Notes: a model not told the origin generated them from the letters alone. Numbered from the stretch's first letter, positions 7,024-15,679 are shown. The stretch is 39,670 nt of DNA from Chlamydiales bacterium (GCA_029240195.1 JARBTN010000003.1:1-39670), one strand, 5' to 3'. Numbers and translations: made by a program.

Positions 7024-7848
7024 TTACGAGACGAAATCGGCGTATTCTTTGATGAAACTTTGCAGGCGCCCTCTCAGGCGTAAGATGGCTTTGGAGTGGA
7101 TCTGCGACACTCTAGACTCGCTGATGCCCATCAGCTGGCCGATCTCGCGCAGCATCAAGTTTTCATAGTAGTAAAAGACCAGCACCATCCGCTCTTGCTC
7201 GGGCATCTCCATCACCGCTTTTTCCAGCAGCTTGCGAAATTCATTATAATCAGCCGTCTCAAAGCTGGTCTTGGCTTTTTCGTCAGCTAAGCGCTCTTCC
7301 AAAGGCACTTGATCGGGGTCGTCATTCTTATCCATGTTGAGCGGCAATAAAATGGCCGGCTGCACGCGCTGCAAAAGCTGCCCAAAGTCGGCAGCCGGCA
7401 CGCCGATCATCTCGGCGGTCTCAGCGTCAGACGGGTCGCGCCCCAGCCGGTTGCGCAGCTCGGTTTGAGCACGCGAAATCTGATTGGCTTTTTGGTGCAC
7501 GCTTCTTGGCACCCAGTCGAGCGCCCTCATCTCATCGATGATCGCTCCTTTGATGAGCAAGATGGCGTAGGTTTCAAATTTATTTTTCATCACCGGATTG
7601 AACTTTTCAATGGCCTTGACCAAGCCAATAATGCCTGTCGAATAAAGGTCATCGGCTTTGACATGGGAGGGAAGGGTCGCAGCAAGCCTGCCGACAACGT
7701 ACTTGACAAGATGCAGGTAATTTAAAATGAGCTTTTCTCTAAGCTGTCGATCTCCGCTACTGTGGTATTCGGCCCAGACGGAACGCACTTCTTCATCGCC
7801 TAGGCGATGGTTTTGTGTCGTATCGAGTGTTTGTCGGCTTTTAGACAT
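7024..7848 (-). CDS. fliA: RNA polymerase sigma factor of the sigma-28/FliA class
   Basis: 274 residues from ATG 7848, with AAAGGAAG eight bases upstream. Region 2 is clear (LILNYLHLVKYVVGRLA, DDLYSTGIIGLVKAIEKFNP, FETYAILLIKGAIIDEMRAL, DWVPRSVHQKA). Region 3 follows (LGRDPSDAETAEMIGV), and region 4 is at the C-terminus (MPEQERMVLVFYYYENL, LREIGQLMGISESRVSQIHS). The WVPRSV motif and short N-terminus place it in the FliA/WhiG class. In Chlamydia the homologue lies next to flhA (CT061/CT060) and serves late-developmental promoters. It is the last gene of the flhB-flhA-flhF cluster and is probably co-transcribed from upstream, though a separate promoter in the 48-base gap cannot be excluded. No anti-sigma factor gene (flgM) is visible here. 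Confidence 0.95.
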   Translation of the reverse strand: MSKSRQTLDTTQNHRLGDEEVRSVWAEYHSSGDRQLREKLILNYLHLVKYVVGRLAATLPSHVKADDLYSTGIIGLVKAIEKFNPVMKNKFETYAILLIKGAIIDEMRALDWVPRSVHQKANQISRAQTELRNRLGRDPSDAETAEMIGVPAADFGQLLQRVQPAILLPLNMDKNDDPDQVPLEERLADEKAKTSFETADYNEFRKLLEKAVMEMPEQERMVLVFYYYENLMLREIGQLMGISESRVSQIHSKAILRLRGRLQSFIKEYADFVS

Positions 7849-7896
7849 GTTTACAGCTTCCTTTCCGATTTAGATTGCCTTAAGGCTTCAGCATCT

Positions 7897-8223
7897 TTAT
7901 TTCTTTCCCTTGATCTCCAAGCGATTTGCCTCTTCAATGCTCTCCGGCTCATATTCCCAAAGCTCGCGGGTCAATTCCTCTTCCCTTTTGATCTCTAAAG
8001 GCTGCACCACGGCAAAGTAGAGATTTTGCATGAGCAGCAAAGAGAGGATGCCCATCAGCCACATGGTAAATAGCATGTAAAACACAGAATTGAGCATCGA
8101 TTGGCTAGTCAAAACACAGGCGATAAAGACAAGGAGTGTGCTGAACAGCGTGATGGAGAAAGCTGCGTAAAAAATAATCTTGCGATTAAAACTTTTGGGA
8201 TGGCTCCCAGAATTTTCTGGCAT
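7897..8223 (-). CDS. Small two-helix membrane protein in the flhF-fliA interval
   Basis: 108 residues. Two hydrophobic helices (about 14-38, IIFYAAFSITLFSTLLVFIA; about 46-70, VFYMLFTMWLMGILSLLLM) are followed by an acidic cytoplasmic-type tail (KREEELTRELWEYEPESIEE). A GAGGGG motif lies six bases before the ATG. It starts 26 bases after the flhF stop and ends 48 bases before fliA, so it belongs to the same operon. In many flagellated bacteria this slot is occupied by flhG, the regulator partner of FlhF, but nothing here resembles that ATPase. I do not recognise the family. Its first codons and ribosome-binding site are copied in the fragment at 3963-4138. Confidence 0.75.
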   Translation of the reverse strand: MPENSGSHPKSFNRKIIFYAAFSITLFSTLLVFIACVLTSQSMLNSVFYMLFTMWLMGILSLLLMQNLYFAVVQPLEIKREEELTRELWEYEPESIEEANRLEIKGKK

Positions 8224-8379
8224 ATTTGCCCCTCATTAAAGTCTATATTTTAAGCACTGACCAGCATCCGAAGGTGTTGGTACTCCGGCGCATTTTGTAA
8301 AACCAAAAGCTTTCGAGCAATCTCAAAGCGGTCGGCGGCCTGGATATCTTCTAAGCGCGAACCGGAAGATAGGTAGCTG
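8204..8379 (-). repeat. source copy of the 176-bp duplication
   Basis: Intact counterpart of 3963-4138. It spans the end of flhF, the intergenic ribosome-binding site and the start of the small membrane-protein gene. Confidence 0.9.
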
Positions 8380-9759
8380 ATCGGATAGCCAAATTTGCTC
8401 GATACGTTGACAATGGAGCCAAGAGCAATCGTCTCATCGGTCTTGGTGATCACCAAACTCTTCGGCCTCAAGGGGCTAAACTGCTTTAATATGCCATAGG
8501 CATCGACATCTTTGGTGGTGGCGCTAAGGGCCAGCATGATCTCGACCTGATCGAGAGAATGGAGCCACTCGCCAAGCTCATCCACTTGCTGCCAGTTGTA
8601 TTGGTTGCGGCCGCCGGTATCGATTAAGATGAGGTCTAAATGGCGCATCTCGGAGCTGGCTTTTAAAAAGTCTTCAATGGAGGTGGCCACCTTGCAGATT
8701 AAAGATAGGGATGTGGCCCATTGCAAGATCTGTTCGCGCGCCGACCTTGGTGTAATCTAAGGAAATCAGCCCCACTTTCTTCCCTTTTTTCATATGGAGA
8801 TGGGCAAGCTTGACAATGGCTGTGGTCTTGCCAACGCCGGTCGGGCCGACGAGGGCGACAAAAGTGGGCTCTTTGCGGTCTAAGATGAGCGGGCCCGAGG
8901 TGCGGATCCGTTTGGCCAACTCTTCTTTTAATAAATTGAGGCGCGCATTGCGCTCAGGGCTTGGCGCATTCATATCGACGCCTGGATAGGCCGCTTCGAG
9001 CTCCCTTTCAATGTCTAAAGCAATCTGCCGGTCGATCCCTTTGCCCATCATAAAGCGCACGCTGCCAACCAGCGACTCTTCATTCTGCTCTAGCGAGCCG
9101 ACGCTGACGCTCTCTTGGGCGCGCTTTAATTCGGCGCGGATCAAGTGGCGCAGCCGGTCGATATCGGCCTCGTCTTTGAGCTCGGCCAAATCTTCCGATT
9201 CTTCTAATTGCTTCAATTTTTTTAAGTCTTTTAGCTCTTGCAGCTGGGCTAAATGTGCCACCTCTTCATCGATCGAGGCCTGTAGCTCTTTGTCTTCTGA
9301 AGCATGTGCCAAGTCTTCGGCAAAGTGGGAGATGAGGTTGCGAGAGGCGCTGCCAAAAGGGTCTGACGAAACAGGCTCGCGTTTGGCGCTTTTCTTCGGT
9401 GCTAAAGCCGGCTCTACCGGGCGAGAAAGCTGCCGCTTAGCGCTTGCGCTCAATGTGACGACATCATCTAATTCTTCCCTTTCTTCCCTCTTAGCCTCGC
9501 GGGGCATCGGGCGCGCCTCTTTTTTGGCTTCTTTTGGCAAAGGAGGCGCCTCTTTTTTCTGCTTCTTGGCATTGAATTGCTCGAGGTCTTTGCGCTCGAT
9601 CGTTGCTGTCAGCTCGGTTTGATCAGAGAGGAATAGCCTCTTTAGACCCTTTTGTTTGACCTGGCGCGTTGTCAAAATGACAGCAGCAGATCCGAGCTCT
9701 TGACGCATCAGCTGTTCAGCATCTTTCAGGGAATTGGCGAGATATTTTTTAATGATCAT
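8250..9759 (-). pseudogene. flhF: flhF, SRP-family GTPase, split by a frameshift
   Basis: FlhF is a signal-recognition-particle-type GTPase that helps place and assemble flagella. The first part (ATG 9759) has the FlhF N-terminal basic domain (MIIKKYLANSLKDAEQLMRQ), a long charged Glu/Lys/Leu-rich linker (about 45-230), and the start of the GTPase domain with the P-loop GPTGVGKTT at 305-313. After LISLDYTKVGA the frame changes. The second frame continues EQILQWATSLSL, then LILIDTGGRNQ (G3), TKTDE (G4) and the normal C-terminal end at 8250. The break is within a GC-alternating stretch at about 8735-8742. Adding two bases, or removing one, restores about 503 residues. All GTPase motifs are preserved on both sides, so this is a recent mutation, a sequence error, or recoding. 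Confidence 0.85.
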
Positions 9760-9910
9760 CAGTGTTTCCTAAAAAGCGGAGAAAGTGAAACATAAGCCGT
9801 CAGGCCAAACGAACTTGGTAGGAAGCTCTCTTGCTCCTTCCATAATCAAAAGAAACTTTAATAGCAATCTTCTAAAAATTTCTCTCTGTTTCAGGAGAAG
9901 GCCTCCCCTT

Positions 9911-11998
9911 TTACACCAGCACTTCGCTGGAAATGAGCCCCGAAGATACGATTTGGATATCGGCCACAACCTCATTATAAGAGACCACAGCCAAGCGGGG
10001 CAGCCCTCTTTCAATCACTTTGCGCAGGTGGGGCCTCAAGGGGGTCATGGTCAATAAAACCGGCTGCACCCCTTTTTTGGCCTCAGATTCTAATATCTTA
10101 TTGAGCTGCTCATAAAGCTTTTGAATGGTCGCCGGGCGCAGCACCATGCGCGTGCCAAAATCGCTCTTTTGCAAGCTTTCCATCAAAATTTGCTCCACCC
10201 GCCCATCTAAAGTGATGGCATGGATCAGCCCATCGTCTGCTGTGTGTTTCTTGGTAATGGTCCGAGCCAGTCCTTGCCGCACATATTCAGAGAGTACATC
10301 TGTATCGGTGATGGCCGTGCTATGGTCGGCTAAAATCTCTAAGATAGTGACGATATCGCGAATGGGGATGCGCTCTCGGAGCAAGTTTTGCAGCACCTTC
10401 AACACCTGGCCCACACTCAAATGAGCAGGGATCAGCTCTTCAATCACCGCCGAAGCGTATGGCTTGGCATTGTCAATCAGGCGAGAGGCCTCTTGCCGAT
10501 TGAGCAATTCATGCGAAAAGCTGTGGATCACTTCCGTCAGGTGCGTGGCCAACACCGATAAGGTGTCGACGACGGTATAGCCGTACATTTCAGCGCTCTC
10601 TTTTTGAGAAGAGGAAATCCAAATTGCCGGCAGGCCAAAGGCCGGTTCCGTCGTCTCGATGCCTGGGATGGATTTTTCCACCCCACCGGGGTTCATGGCC
10701 AAAAAGCTGTCGACTTGGAGCCGACCATTGGTCACTTCGATCCCTTTGATCTTGATCAAGTAAAGGTCGGGGTCGATGCTCATGTTGTCGCGGATGCGGA
10801 TAGGCGGCACGACAAGACCAAGCTCAGAGGCGATTTGCCGCCTGATGACCGTGATGCGGTTGAGCAAATCCCCCCCTTGCGCCTGATCGACAAGAGGAAT
10901 CAGGCCATAGCCGAGCTCGATCTCCATGGGGTCGATAAACAGCGACTTCTCGACATTCTCCGAGCGCTCTTCCACCGCCTCTTTTTCGACGACGCCCGAG
11001 AGGCCCACTTCCATGGAAGAAAGCTCCTGCTTTAAGCTGCGCCATAAGGCATAGGCATAGAGCATGATCGACCCGGACATCGGGCCCATCACCAGCATGG
11101 GCATCCCCGGCATGCAGCCGAGAACAAAGACCATCATGGCGGTGACAAAGAGCACCCGTGGATTGTTGAAGAGCTGCCTTTGGAAGGTGCTAGCCAGCTG
11201 CTCTTTAGAAGAGGCCCTTGTGACGATGATACCCGCTCCGACAGAGATCAGCAGCGCTGGAATTTGGCTCACCAAGCCATCGCCGATCGCCAAATTGGTG
11301 TAGCGCGAAGCCGCTTCCGACCAGCCCATCCCTTTGATTGCCACACCGATGATGAAGCCGCCCACGATGTTGACCGCCGTGATGATAATGCCGACAATGG
11401 CATCGCCGCGCACGAATTTGGACGCCCCGTCCATCGAGCCGTAAAAGTCGGCCTCCATAGACATCTTCTCGCGGCGCGCCTTTGCCTCCTGCTCATCGAT
11501 CAAGCCGGCGTTCAAATCGGCGTCGATCGACATCTGCTTGCCGGGCATGGCATCCAAGGTAAACCTGGCGGCGACTTCGGCGACGCGGCCAGAGCCCTTG
11601 GTGATGACGACAAAGTTCACAATCGTCAGCAAGATGAAGATGACAATCCCGACAATTAAATTCCCCTCGGTCACAAAATCGCCAAAGGTCTTGATCACGG
11701 CTCCGGCCTGCCCTTGCGAGAGGATCATCCGCGTCGTGGCAATGTTGAGGCCGAGTCGATAGAGCGTCAAAAATAAAAGCAAAGACGGAAAGGAGCTGAA
11801 AGAGAGCGCCTCTTCCGCATAGAGGGTGATTAAAAGCGTGGTCACTGCCAACACAATGCTCAGCGACAATAAGACGTCGAGCATAAAAGCGGGCAACGGA
11901 ATGATCAAAAGCAGCACGATGCCCACAACGCCAACGGCGAGTAGGATATCGCTTTGCTTTAATAATGAATTGATCCTGACTGTCAACGAGTCAATCAT
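9911..11998 (-). CDS. flhA: FlhA, export-gate membrane protein of the flagellar type III system
   Basis: 695 residues from ATG 11998 with GGAAAG upstream, normal for FlhA. The N-terminal about 330 residues hold about eight transmembrane helices, with the conserved RLGLNIATTRMILSQGQAG and VTKGSGRVAEVAARFTLDAM loops, PGKQMSIDADLNAGLI, and MDGASKFVRGDAIVGI. The C-terminal half is the cytoplasmic ring domain (RDNMSIDPDLYLIKIKG, ending LRPHLRKVIERGLPRLAVVS). MDGASKFVRGD and the position next to flhF and fliA favour flagellar FlhA over the injectisome protein CdsV/SctV, which is a paralogue elsewhere in chlamydial genomes. FlhA forms the export gate with FlhB and receives chaperone-substrate complexes. 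The 256-base gap to flhB and 151-base gap to flhF are longer than in compact operons. Confidence 0.92.
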   Translation of the reverse strand: MIDSLTVRINSLLKQSDILLAVGVVGIVLLLIIPLPAFMLDVLLSLSIVLAVTTLLITLYAEEALSFSSFPSLLLFLTLYRLGLNIATTRMILSQGQAGAVIKTFGDFVTEGNLIVGIVIFILLTIVNFVVITKGSGRVAEVAARFTLDAMPGKQMSIDADLNAGLIDEQEAKARREKMSMEADFYGSMDGASKFVRGDAIVGIIITAVNIVGGFIIGVAIKGMGWSEAASRYTNLAIGDGLVSQIPALLISVGAGIIVTRASSKEQLASTFQRQLFNNPRVLFVTAMMVFVLGCMPGMPMLVMGPMSGSIMLYAYALWRSLKQELSSMEVGLSGVVEKEAVEERSENVEKSLFIDPMEIELGYGLIPLVDQAQGGDLLNRITVIRRQIASELGLVVPPIRIRDNMSIDPDLYLIKIKGIEVTNGRLQVDSFLAMNPGGVEKSIPGIETTEPAFGLPAIWISSSQKESAEMYGYTVVDTLSVLATHLTEVIHSFSHELLNRQEASRLIDNAKPYASAVIEELIPAHLSVGQVLKVLQNLLRERIPIRDIVTILEILADHSTAITDTDVLSEYVRQGLARTITKKHTADDGLIHAITLDGRVEQILMESLQKSDFGTRMVLRPATIQKLYEQLNKILESEAKKGVQPVLLTMTPLRPHLRKVIERGLPRLAVVSYNEVVADIQIVSSGLISSEVLV

Positions 11999-12212
11999 AA
12001 ATTTTTCTTTCCGGTAATGGCTGAAGAGCCGAAATTAGCAAAATCTTTCTTTGTTTTTTCGCTTGTAGCAAAAAGAAAGAAATGGCGCAAACGGATCGAT
12101 GCGAAATGTGTATTTTTTTTTTGAGAGATGGCCGCCGGCCTCTCCTCCGGCCTTTCCTATAGATGAGGGGAAAAAGGGCTTTTTTAGTGCATCCCGTCCT
12201 GTGAATCAAAAA

Positions 12213-12240
12213 TTTTAACGCCTGTCAAATGGCGCTAAAG
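12213..12240 (-). terminator. Terminator after flhB, made from a dispersed hairpin repeat
   Basis: On the minus strand a stem ttagcgcc/ggcgttaa with an eight-base loop starts 14 bases after the flhB stop and is followed by aatttttg. Its core (12221-12240) is one of three copies of a 20-base intergenic sequence in the window. If it works, flhA must have its own promoter in the 12000-12210 gap. Confidence 0.5.
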
Positions 12241-12254
12241 AAAGGAACTGGGTA

Positions 12255-13346
12255 TCAGCGCTTGAGAAGGCGCTTTTTCTTGAGGGCATCGCTCATGCGG
12301 TAGACATAGGCCAAGACTTCGGCCACAGAATGGAAAAAGGGAGCAGGGATGAAGGCGCCGACTTCCACGGCTTTATAGAGGGAGCGGGCCAGGGGCGGAT
12401 TCTCCACGATCGGCACCCCGCTCTCTTTGGCAATCTCTTTAATTTTGAGGGCCATTTTGCGGCTGCCCTTGGCAACACAGATCGGCGAGGGCATCTTCTC
12501 CGAATCGTAGCGGATAGCGATGGCGTAGTGAATGGGGTTGGTGATGATCACATCGGCTTTGGGCACTTCGGTCTTGATGCGGCTCCTCAAAAAGGACTGA
12601 AGCATCGACCGCATGCGCGATTTGACCTGCACGTCCCCCTCAGACTGCTTTCTTTCATCTTTAATCTCCTGCTTGGACATGCGCATCTCTTTGGCAAACA
12701 TCAGCTTTTGATAAAACCAGTCGAAGCAGCCAAAGATAAATAAAATCAAGGAGGAGATGAAGCAGAGGCGAAAAGCGATCGTCAAAAAGCAAGATAGGAT
12801 TTGGCTGGCAGAGCCGTTCATCGTCTTGGAGATGGCGCCTATCTCGCTTGAGATAACCCAGTAGCCGACAAAGCCAATGCTGCCCGTCTTCATCATGCCT
12901 AAGAAGACGCGCATCCAGGCCTTGGCATCGAAGTATTTTTTATAGTTGGACACATCGAAGATATTGAGCGATTTCCAGCGCATCTGCAAATTCTCTGTGG
13001 AGAGGACAAATCCGACCTGAAAGATCATGACAGCAAGAGAGGTGATAAAGAGCAGAATAAAAAGAGGGCCCAAGATGCTGGCAATCGCAAAGATGCCAGT
13101 TTGAAACCAGTAGCTGGCCTCTTCGGTGGATTTGATGTCCATGGAGAGGTGGGTGAAGATCAGGACAAATACTTGCAGCATCTGCTGTCCCATGTAGGGA
13201 AGGAGAAAATAAAGAAAGAGGGTGGCTGACAGCAAGAGCGCTCCCGTGGTCAGGTCATTTGACTTGGCGACCCGCCCTTTTAGACGCGCATCTTCTAGTT
13301 TTTTAGACGTCGCCTCCTCGGTCTTTTCCTGAAAATCATCCGACAT
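12255..13346 (-). CDS. flhB: FlhB, substrate-switch membrane protein of the flagellar type III system
   Basis: 363 residues from ATG 13346, supported by AGAGG five bases upstream; a longer frame to 13415 lacks such support. The start (EKTEEATSKKLEDARLKGRVAKS) is the FlhB/YscU signature, followed by four hydrophobic helices and the linker MSKQEIKDERKQSEGD. The autocleavage site reads N270-P-I-H, with Ile where almost all family members have Thr (NPTH); the cleaved Asn-Pro bond and the His are kept. The C-terminal domain (YAIAIRYD, GVPIVENPPLARSLYKAVEVG) is complete. FlhB switches the export apparatus between substrate classes. It could instead be the injectisome homologue CdsU, but its neighbours flhA, flhF and fliA argue for the flagellar type. 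Confidence 0.9.
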   Translation of the reverse strand: MSDDFQEKTEEATSKKLEDARLKGRVAKSNDLTTGALLLSATLFLYFLLPYMGQQMLQVFVLIFTHLSMDIKSTEEASYWFQTGIFAIASILGPLFILLFITSLAVMIFQVGFVLSTENLQMRWKSLNIFDVSNYKKYFDAKAWMRVFLGMMKTGSIGFVGYWVISSEIGAISKTMNGSASQILSCFLTIAFRLCFISSLILFIFGCFDWFYQKLMFAKEMRMSKQEIKDERKQSEGDVQVKSRMRSMLQSFLRSRIKTEVPKADVIITNPIHYAIAIRYDSEKMPSPICVAKGSRKMALKIKEIAKESGVPIVENPPLARSLYKAVEVGAFIPAPFFHSVAEVLAYVYRMSDALKKKRLLKR

Positions 13347-13709
13347 AACGCCTCTTATTGAGTGGGTGCGCTCTATAAATATAAAAAAAAGAGGCCCTCG
13401 CCTCCTCTTGCGCACAAAAAGGGAAAAAAGCTTTTAGAGCTATTTTTAAGCTACATGGAGAGCTGCATGTTTAGAAGAGGGCAACTTCAGCCCAGAGGAA
13501 AGAGGGCACTTCTTACTTGCAGCCAACTTTTGAGAGTACTATAATTACCTCCTTACTCTGATTAAAAGCAAATGGATTGACAAACAATCGAACTTTATTT
13601 GATAAAGAGCTTAAAAAATCAGTGGACTGACCTGAAGAGGCTCTTTTCTTGCCGCCTCATTTAAACGGCATGAGGAGGGCTGCTTACTTTTTTTGAAGGA
13701 AAACTAAAA
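13347..13709. promoter_or_regulatory. Divergent intergenic region with a sigma-70-like promoter
   Basis: A 363-base gap between flhB and the first MarC gene. On the plus strand TTGCAG (13517-13522), a 17-base spacer and a perfect TATAAT (13540-13545) form a good promoter directed at the MarC pair. A second candidate is TTGACA (from about 13577) with GATAAA 18 bases on. Nothing coding is evident. Confidence 0.5.
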
Positions 13710-14300
13710 GTGTCTTTTTTAAGCCTAGCTCTGGCATTATTCTTAGTTGCCAACCCAATTGGAAATACACCGGCCTTTGTCGCCTTAGTCAAAGACTACC
13801 CCTTTGAAAAGCAAAAGAGAATCATGCAAAGAGAGTGGCTCATCTCTTTGGCTCTTGCGCTCTTTTTCTTGCTGATTGGCCAAAAATTCCTAGACCTTCT
13901 CTGCATCAAGCAATATGCCGTCAGCATTGCCGGCGGGTTTTTGCTATTGACCGTCTCTTTAGACATGATCTTTCCCTCCACCAAGGTCGAGACGGAAAGC
14001 TTAAAGTGCGAGCCGCTCGTCGTGCCAATCGCCACTCCCCTCATCACAGGCCCTGGCTGCATCGCTACCATCATGCTATTTGCAAAAGAACATGGCTTTT
14101 TAGAGACGCTTGGAGCGATCTTGACAGCTTGGACTTTAGTGGGAATTGTGCTCATCGCAGCCCCTTATGTCAATCGCCTGCTTGGACGGCGCGGCCTCAT
14201 CATTTTAGAGCAGTTGATGGGCATGGTCGTCTCCATGATCTCATTGCAGATGATCGTGCAGGGAACAAGCAGCTTTTTAAAAGTGCTCCTGGCCCAATAA
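13710..14300 (+). CDS. MarC/YhgN-family integral membrane protein (first of a pair)
   Basis: 196 residues from GTG 13710. Six hydrophobic helices and the MarC family marks are present: FLVANPIGNTPAFVAL at residues 11-26, VPIATPLITGPGCIATIML near 105-125, and a C-terminal LEQLMGMVVSMISLQMIVQG helix. The length is normal. The transported substance is not established for the family. The next gene, 31 bases downstream, is a paralogue with the same layout, so the two may work as a heteromeric pair or reflect duplication. Compared with the second copy this one keeps the TGPG motif. Confidence 0.85.
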   Translation: MSFLSLALALFLVANPIGNTPAFVALVKDYPFEKQKRIMQREWLISLALALFFLLIGQKFLDLLCIKQYAVSIAGGFLLLTVSLDMIFPSTKVETESLKCEPLVVPIATPLITGPGCIATIMLFAKEHGFLETLGAILTAWTLVGIVLIAAPYVNRLLGRRGLIILEQLMGMVVSMISLQMIVQGTSSFLKVLLAQ

Positions 14301-14331
14301 ACCCTCAAGTTCCACAAGCGGAGATCCCCTT

Positions 14332-14919
14332 ATGACATTTCTATCTTTGGCCATGGTCTTTTTATTGATCATCGACCCCATCGGCAACTTGCAGGCATTC
14401 GACCAGCTGATGCAACGCGTGCCTTCAACTGAGCGAACGCGCCTTTTCTTGCGCGAAATGCTGATCGGCCTGTTGACGATCCTAGCTTTTAACTTCACCG
14501 GCCGCACTTTAGTTGAGTCGCTCGGCATCTCTGATGTCACGATCTGCTTAGCGAGCGGCATCATCTTATTCTTAATGGCTGTCAACATCCTCTATCCAAA
14601 AGCGCGCTGCATCTTGCCGACCACAGAAGGCATTCCCTTCATCGTGCCGATCGCCATCCCCATGGTGGCAAGGCCGGCCTTATTGGCGACAGTGATGCTC
14701 TTTTCTGGCTTGGAAGCGCCCGTCTTAAAGATAACATTGGCTATCTTGCTCGCTTGGGCCATTGCCGCCACCCTCTTTTGGTTTTCAGCTCCCATTGCCC
14801 GCCGCTTAGGTTCAAATGGGCTCTCCGCTTTAGAGCGCTTGATGGGCATGCTCTTAATCATGTTGGCCATCCAGCGCTTTTTAGAGGGCATCTTGATGTT
14901 CTCCCAGCAGATGGTCTAA
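14332..14919 (+). CDS. MarC/YhgN-family integral membrane protein (second of a pair)
   Basis: 195 residues from an ATG with GGAG eight bases upstream. Same architecture as the preceding protein: MVFLLIIDPIGNLQAFDQL at the N-terminus, VPIAIPMVARPALLATVML in the middle, LERLMGMLLIMLAIQRFLEG at the end. The central loop has MVARPALL where the neighbour has LITGPGCI, so the normally conserved Gly-Pro-Gly is lost here, which suggests a changed pore or substrate. It ends ten bases before truA. Confidence 0.85.
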   Translation: MTFLSLAMVFLLIIDPIGNLQAFDQLMQRVPSTERTRLFLREMLIGLLTILAFNFTGRTLVESLGISDVTICLASGIILFLMAVNILYPKARCILPTTEGIPFIVPIAIPMVARPALLATVMLFSGLEAPVLKITLAILLAWAIAATLFWFSAPIARRLGSNGLSALERLMGMLLIMLAIQRFLEGILMFSQQMV

Positions 14920-14929
14920 AGCCCTTTTC

Positions 14930-15679
14930 ATGCGGGCTAAAAATTACCGCCTGTTAGTGGCCTATGACGGCTCCCCTTATTTTGGCTGGCAGAAGGTAAA
15001 TGTGGGGCCGAGCATCGAAGAGGTGTTGCAAAAAGCGCTCCGGCGCCTTTTGCAAGAGGATCTGGAGCTGCAAGCGGCAAGCCGCACCGATCGCGGCGTG
15101 CACGCCATGGGGCAAGTGGTGCAGTTTCGCAGCCAAAGCCCATTCCCTGTGGGCAAGATGCGCTTTGCTCTAAATGAGCTGCTGCCGGCCGACATCCGCG
15201 TCCTCCATGCCGAAGAGGCCCATCCCGACTTTCACCCAACCGTCGATGCCAAAGGCAAGATCTATCACTACCACGTAAGCTTTGGGCCCATCCAATTGCC
15301 CAAAGAGCGCTGGACTCACTGGCATCTCCCCTATCAAGTCGACTTTGACTTGATGCGGCAGGGCGCTCAGGCGCTCATTGGCGTCCACGATTTTTTAAGT
15401 TTTTGCAATGTGCGGAAGAATCACACCTATGAGTCAAGCGTGCGCCACTTAAAGAGGGTGGAGATTCGCCCCTCCTCTATGACAAGCTTTTATATTGAAA
15501 TGGAGGCCGACCGCTTCTTATTCCGCATGGCGCGCAATATCGCCGGCTTGCTGAGCGTTGTAGGCAGAGGGCTATTGCCCGTTAAATTGATTCCAGGAGT
15601 GATTGCGGCCAAAGACCGGCGGGCCGCTCCCCTCACCGCTCCGGCGAAGGGGCTGACCCTGTATCAGGTGCTCTACTAA
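14930..15679 (+). CDS. truA: tRNA pseudouridine synthase A
   Basis: 249 residues. TruA converts uridines 38-40 of the tRNA anticodon stem to pseudouridine. The catalytic Asp lies in ASRTDRGVHA (about residues 49-58), preceded by YDGSPYFGWQ near the N-terminus, and followed by KIYHYHV, HDFLSFCN and the RMARNIAGLL segment expected in the C-terminal half. The length is typical. There is no strong ribosome-binding site, and the gene follows the second MarC gene by only ten bases, so translational coupling is likely. Confidence 0.95.
   Translation: MRAKNYRLLVAYDGSPYFGWQKVNVGPSIEEVLQKALRRLLQEDLELQAASRTDRGVHAMGQVVQFRSQSPFPVGKMRFALNELLPADIRVLHAEEAHPDFHPTVDAKGKIYHYHVSFGPIQLPKERWTHWHLPYQVDFDLMRQGAQALIGVHDFLSFCNVRKNHTYESSVRHLKRVEIRPSSMTSFYIEMEADRFLFRMARNIAGLLSVVGRGLLPVKLIPGVIAAKDRRAAPLTAPAKGLTLYQVLY

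Noticed and set aside
8735-8742. Programmed ribosomal frameshift in flhF
   Set aside because: No slippery heptamer or clear downstream structure; mutation or read error is simpler.
9011-9622. 203-codon plus-strand frame opposite flhF
   Set aside because: Ser-rich antisense shadow of the Glu/Lys-rich FlhF linker; no ribosome-binding site and no family resemblance.
10604-11035. 143-codon plus-strand frame opposite flhA
   Set aside because: Antisense shadow within FlhA; no independent signals.
11180-11659. 159-codon plus-strand frame opposite flhA
   Set aside because: Asp/His/Arg-rich shadow of the well-supported FlhA frame.
12115-12165. T-run plus GC-rich inverted segment between flhB and flhA as a terminator
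   Set aside because: The T run lies on the wrong side of the stem for either strand's terminator.
13835-14335. 166-codon frame overlapping the first MarC gene
   Set aside because: His/Arg-rich alternate frame of a clear membrane protein; no start signal.
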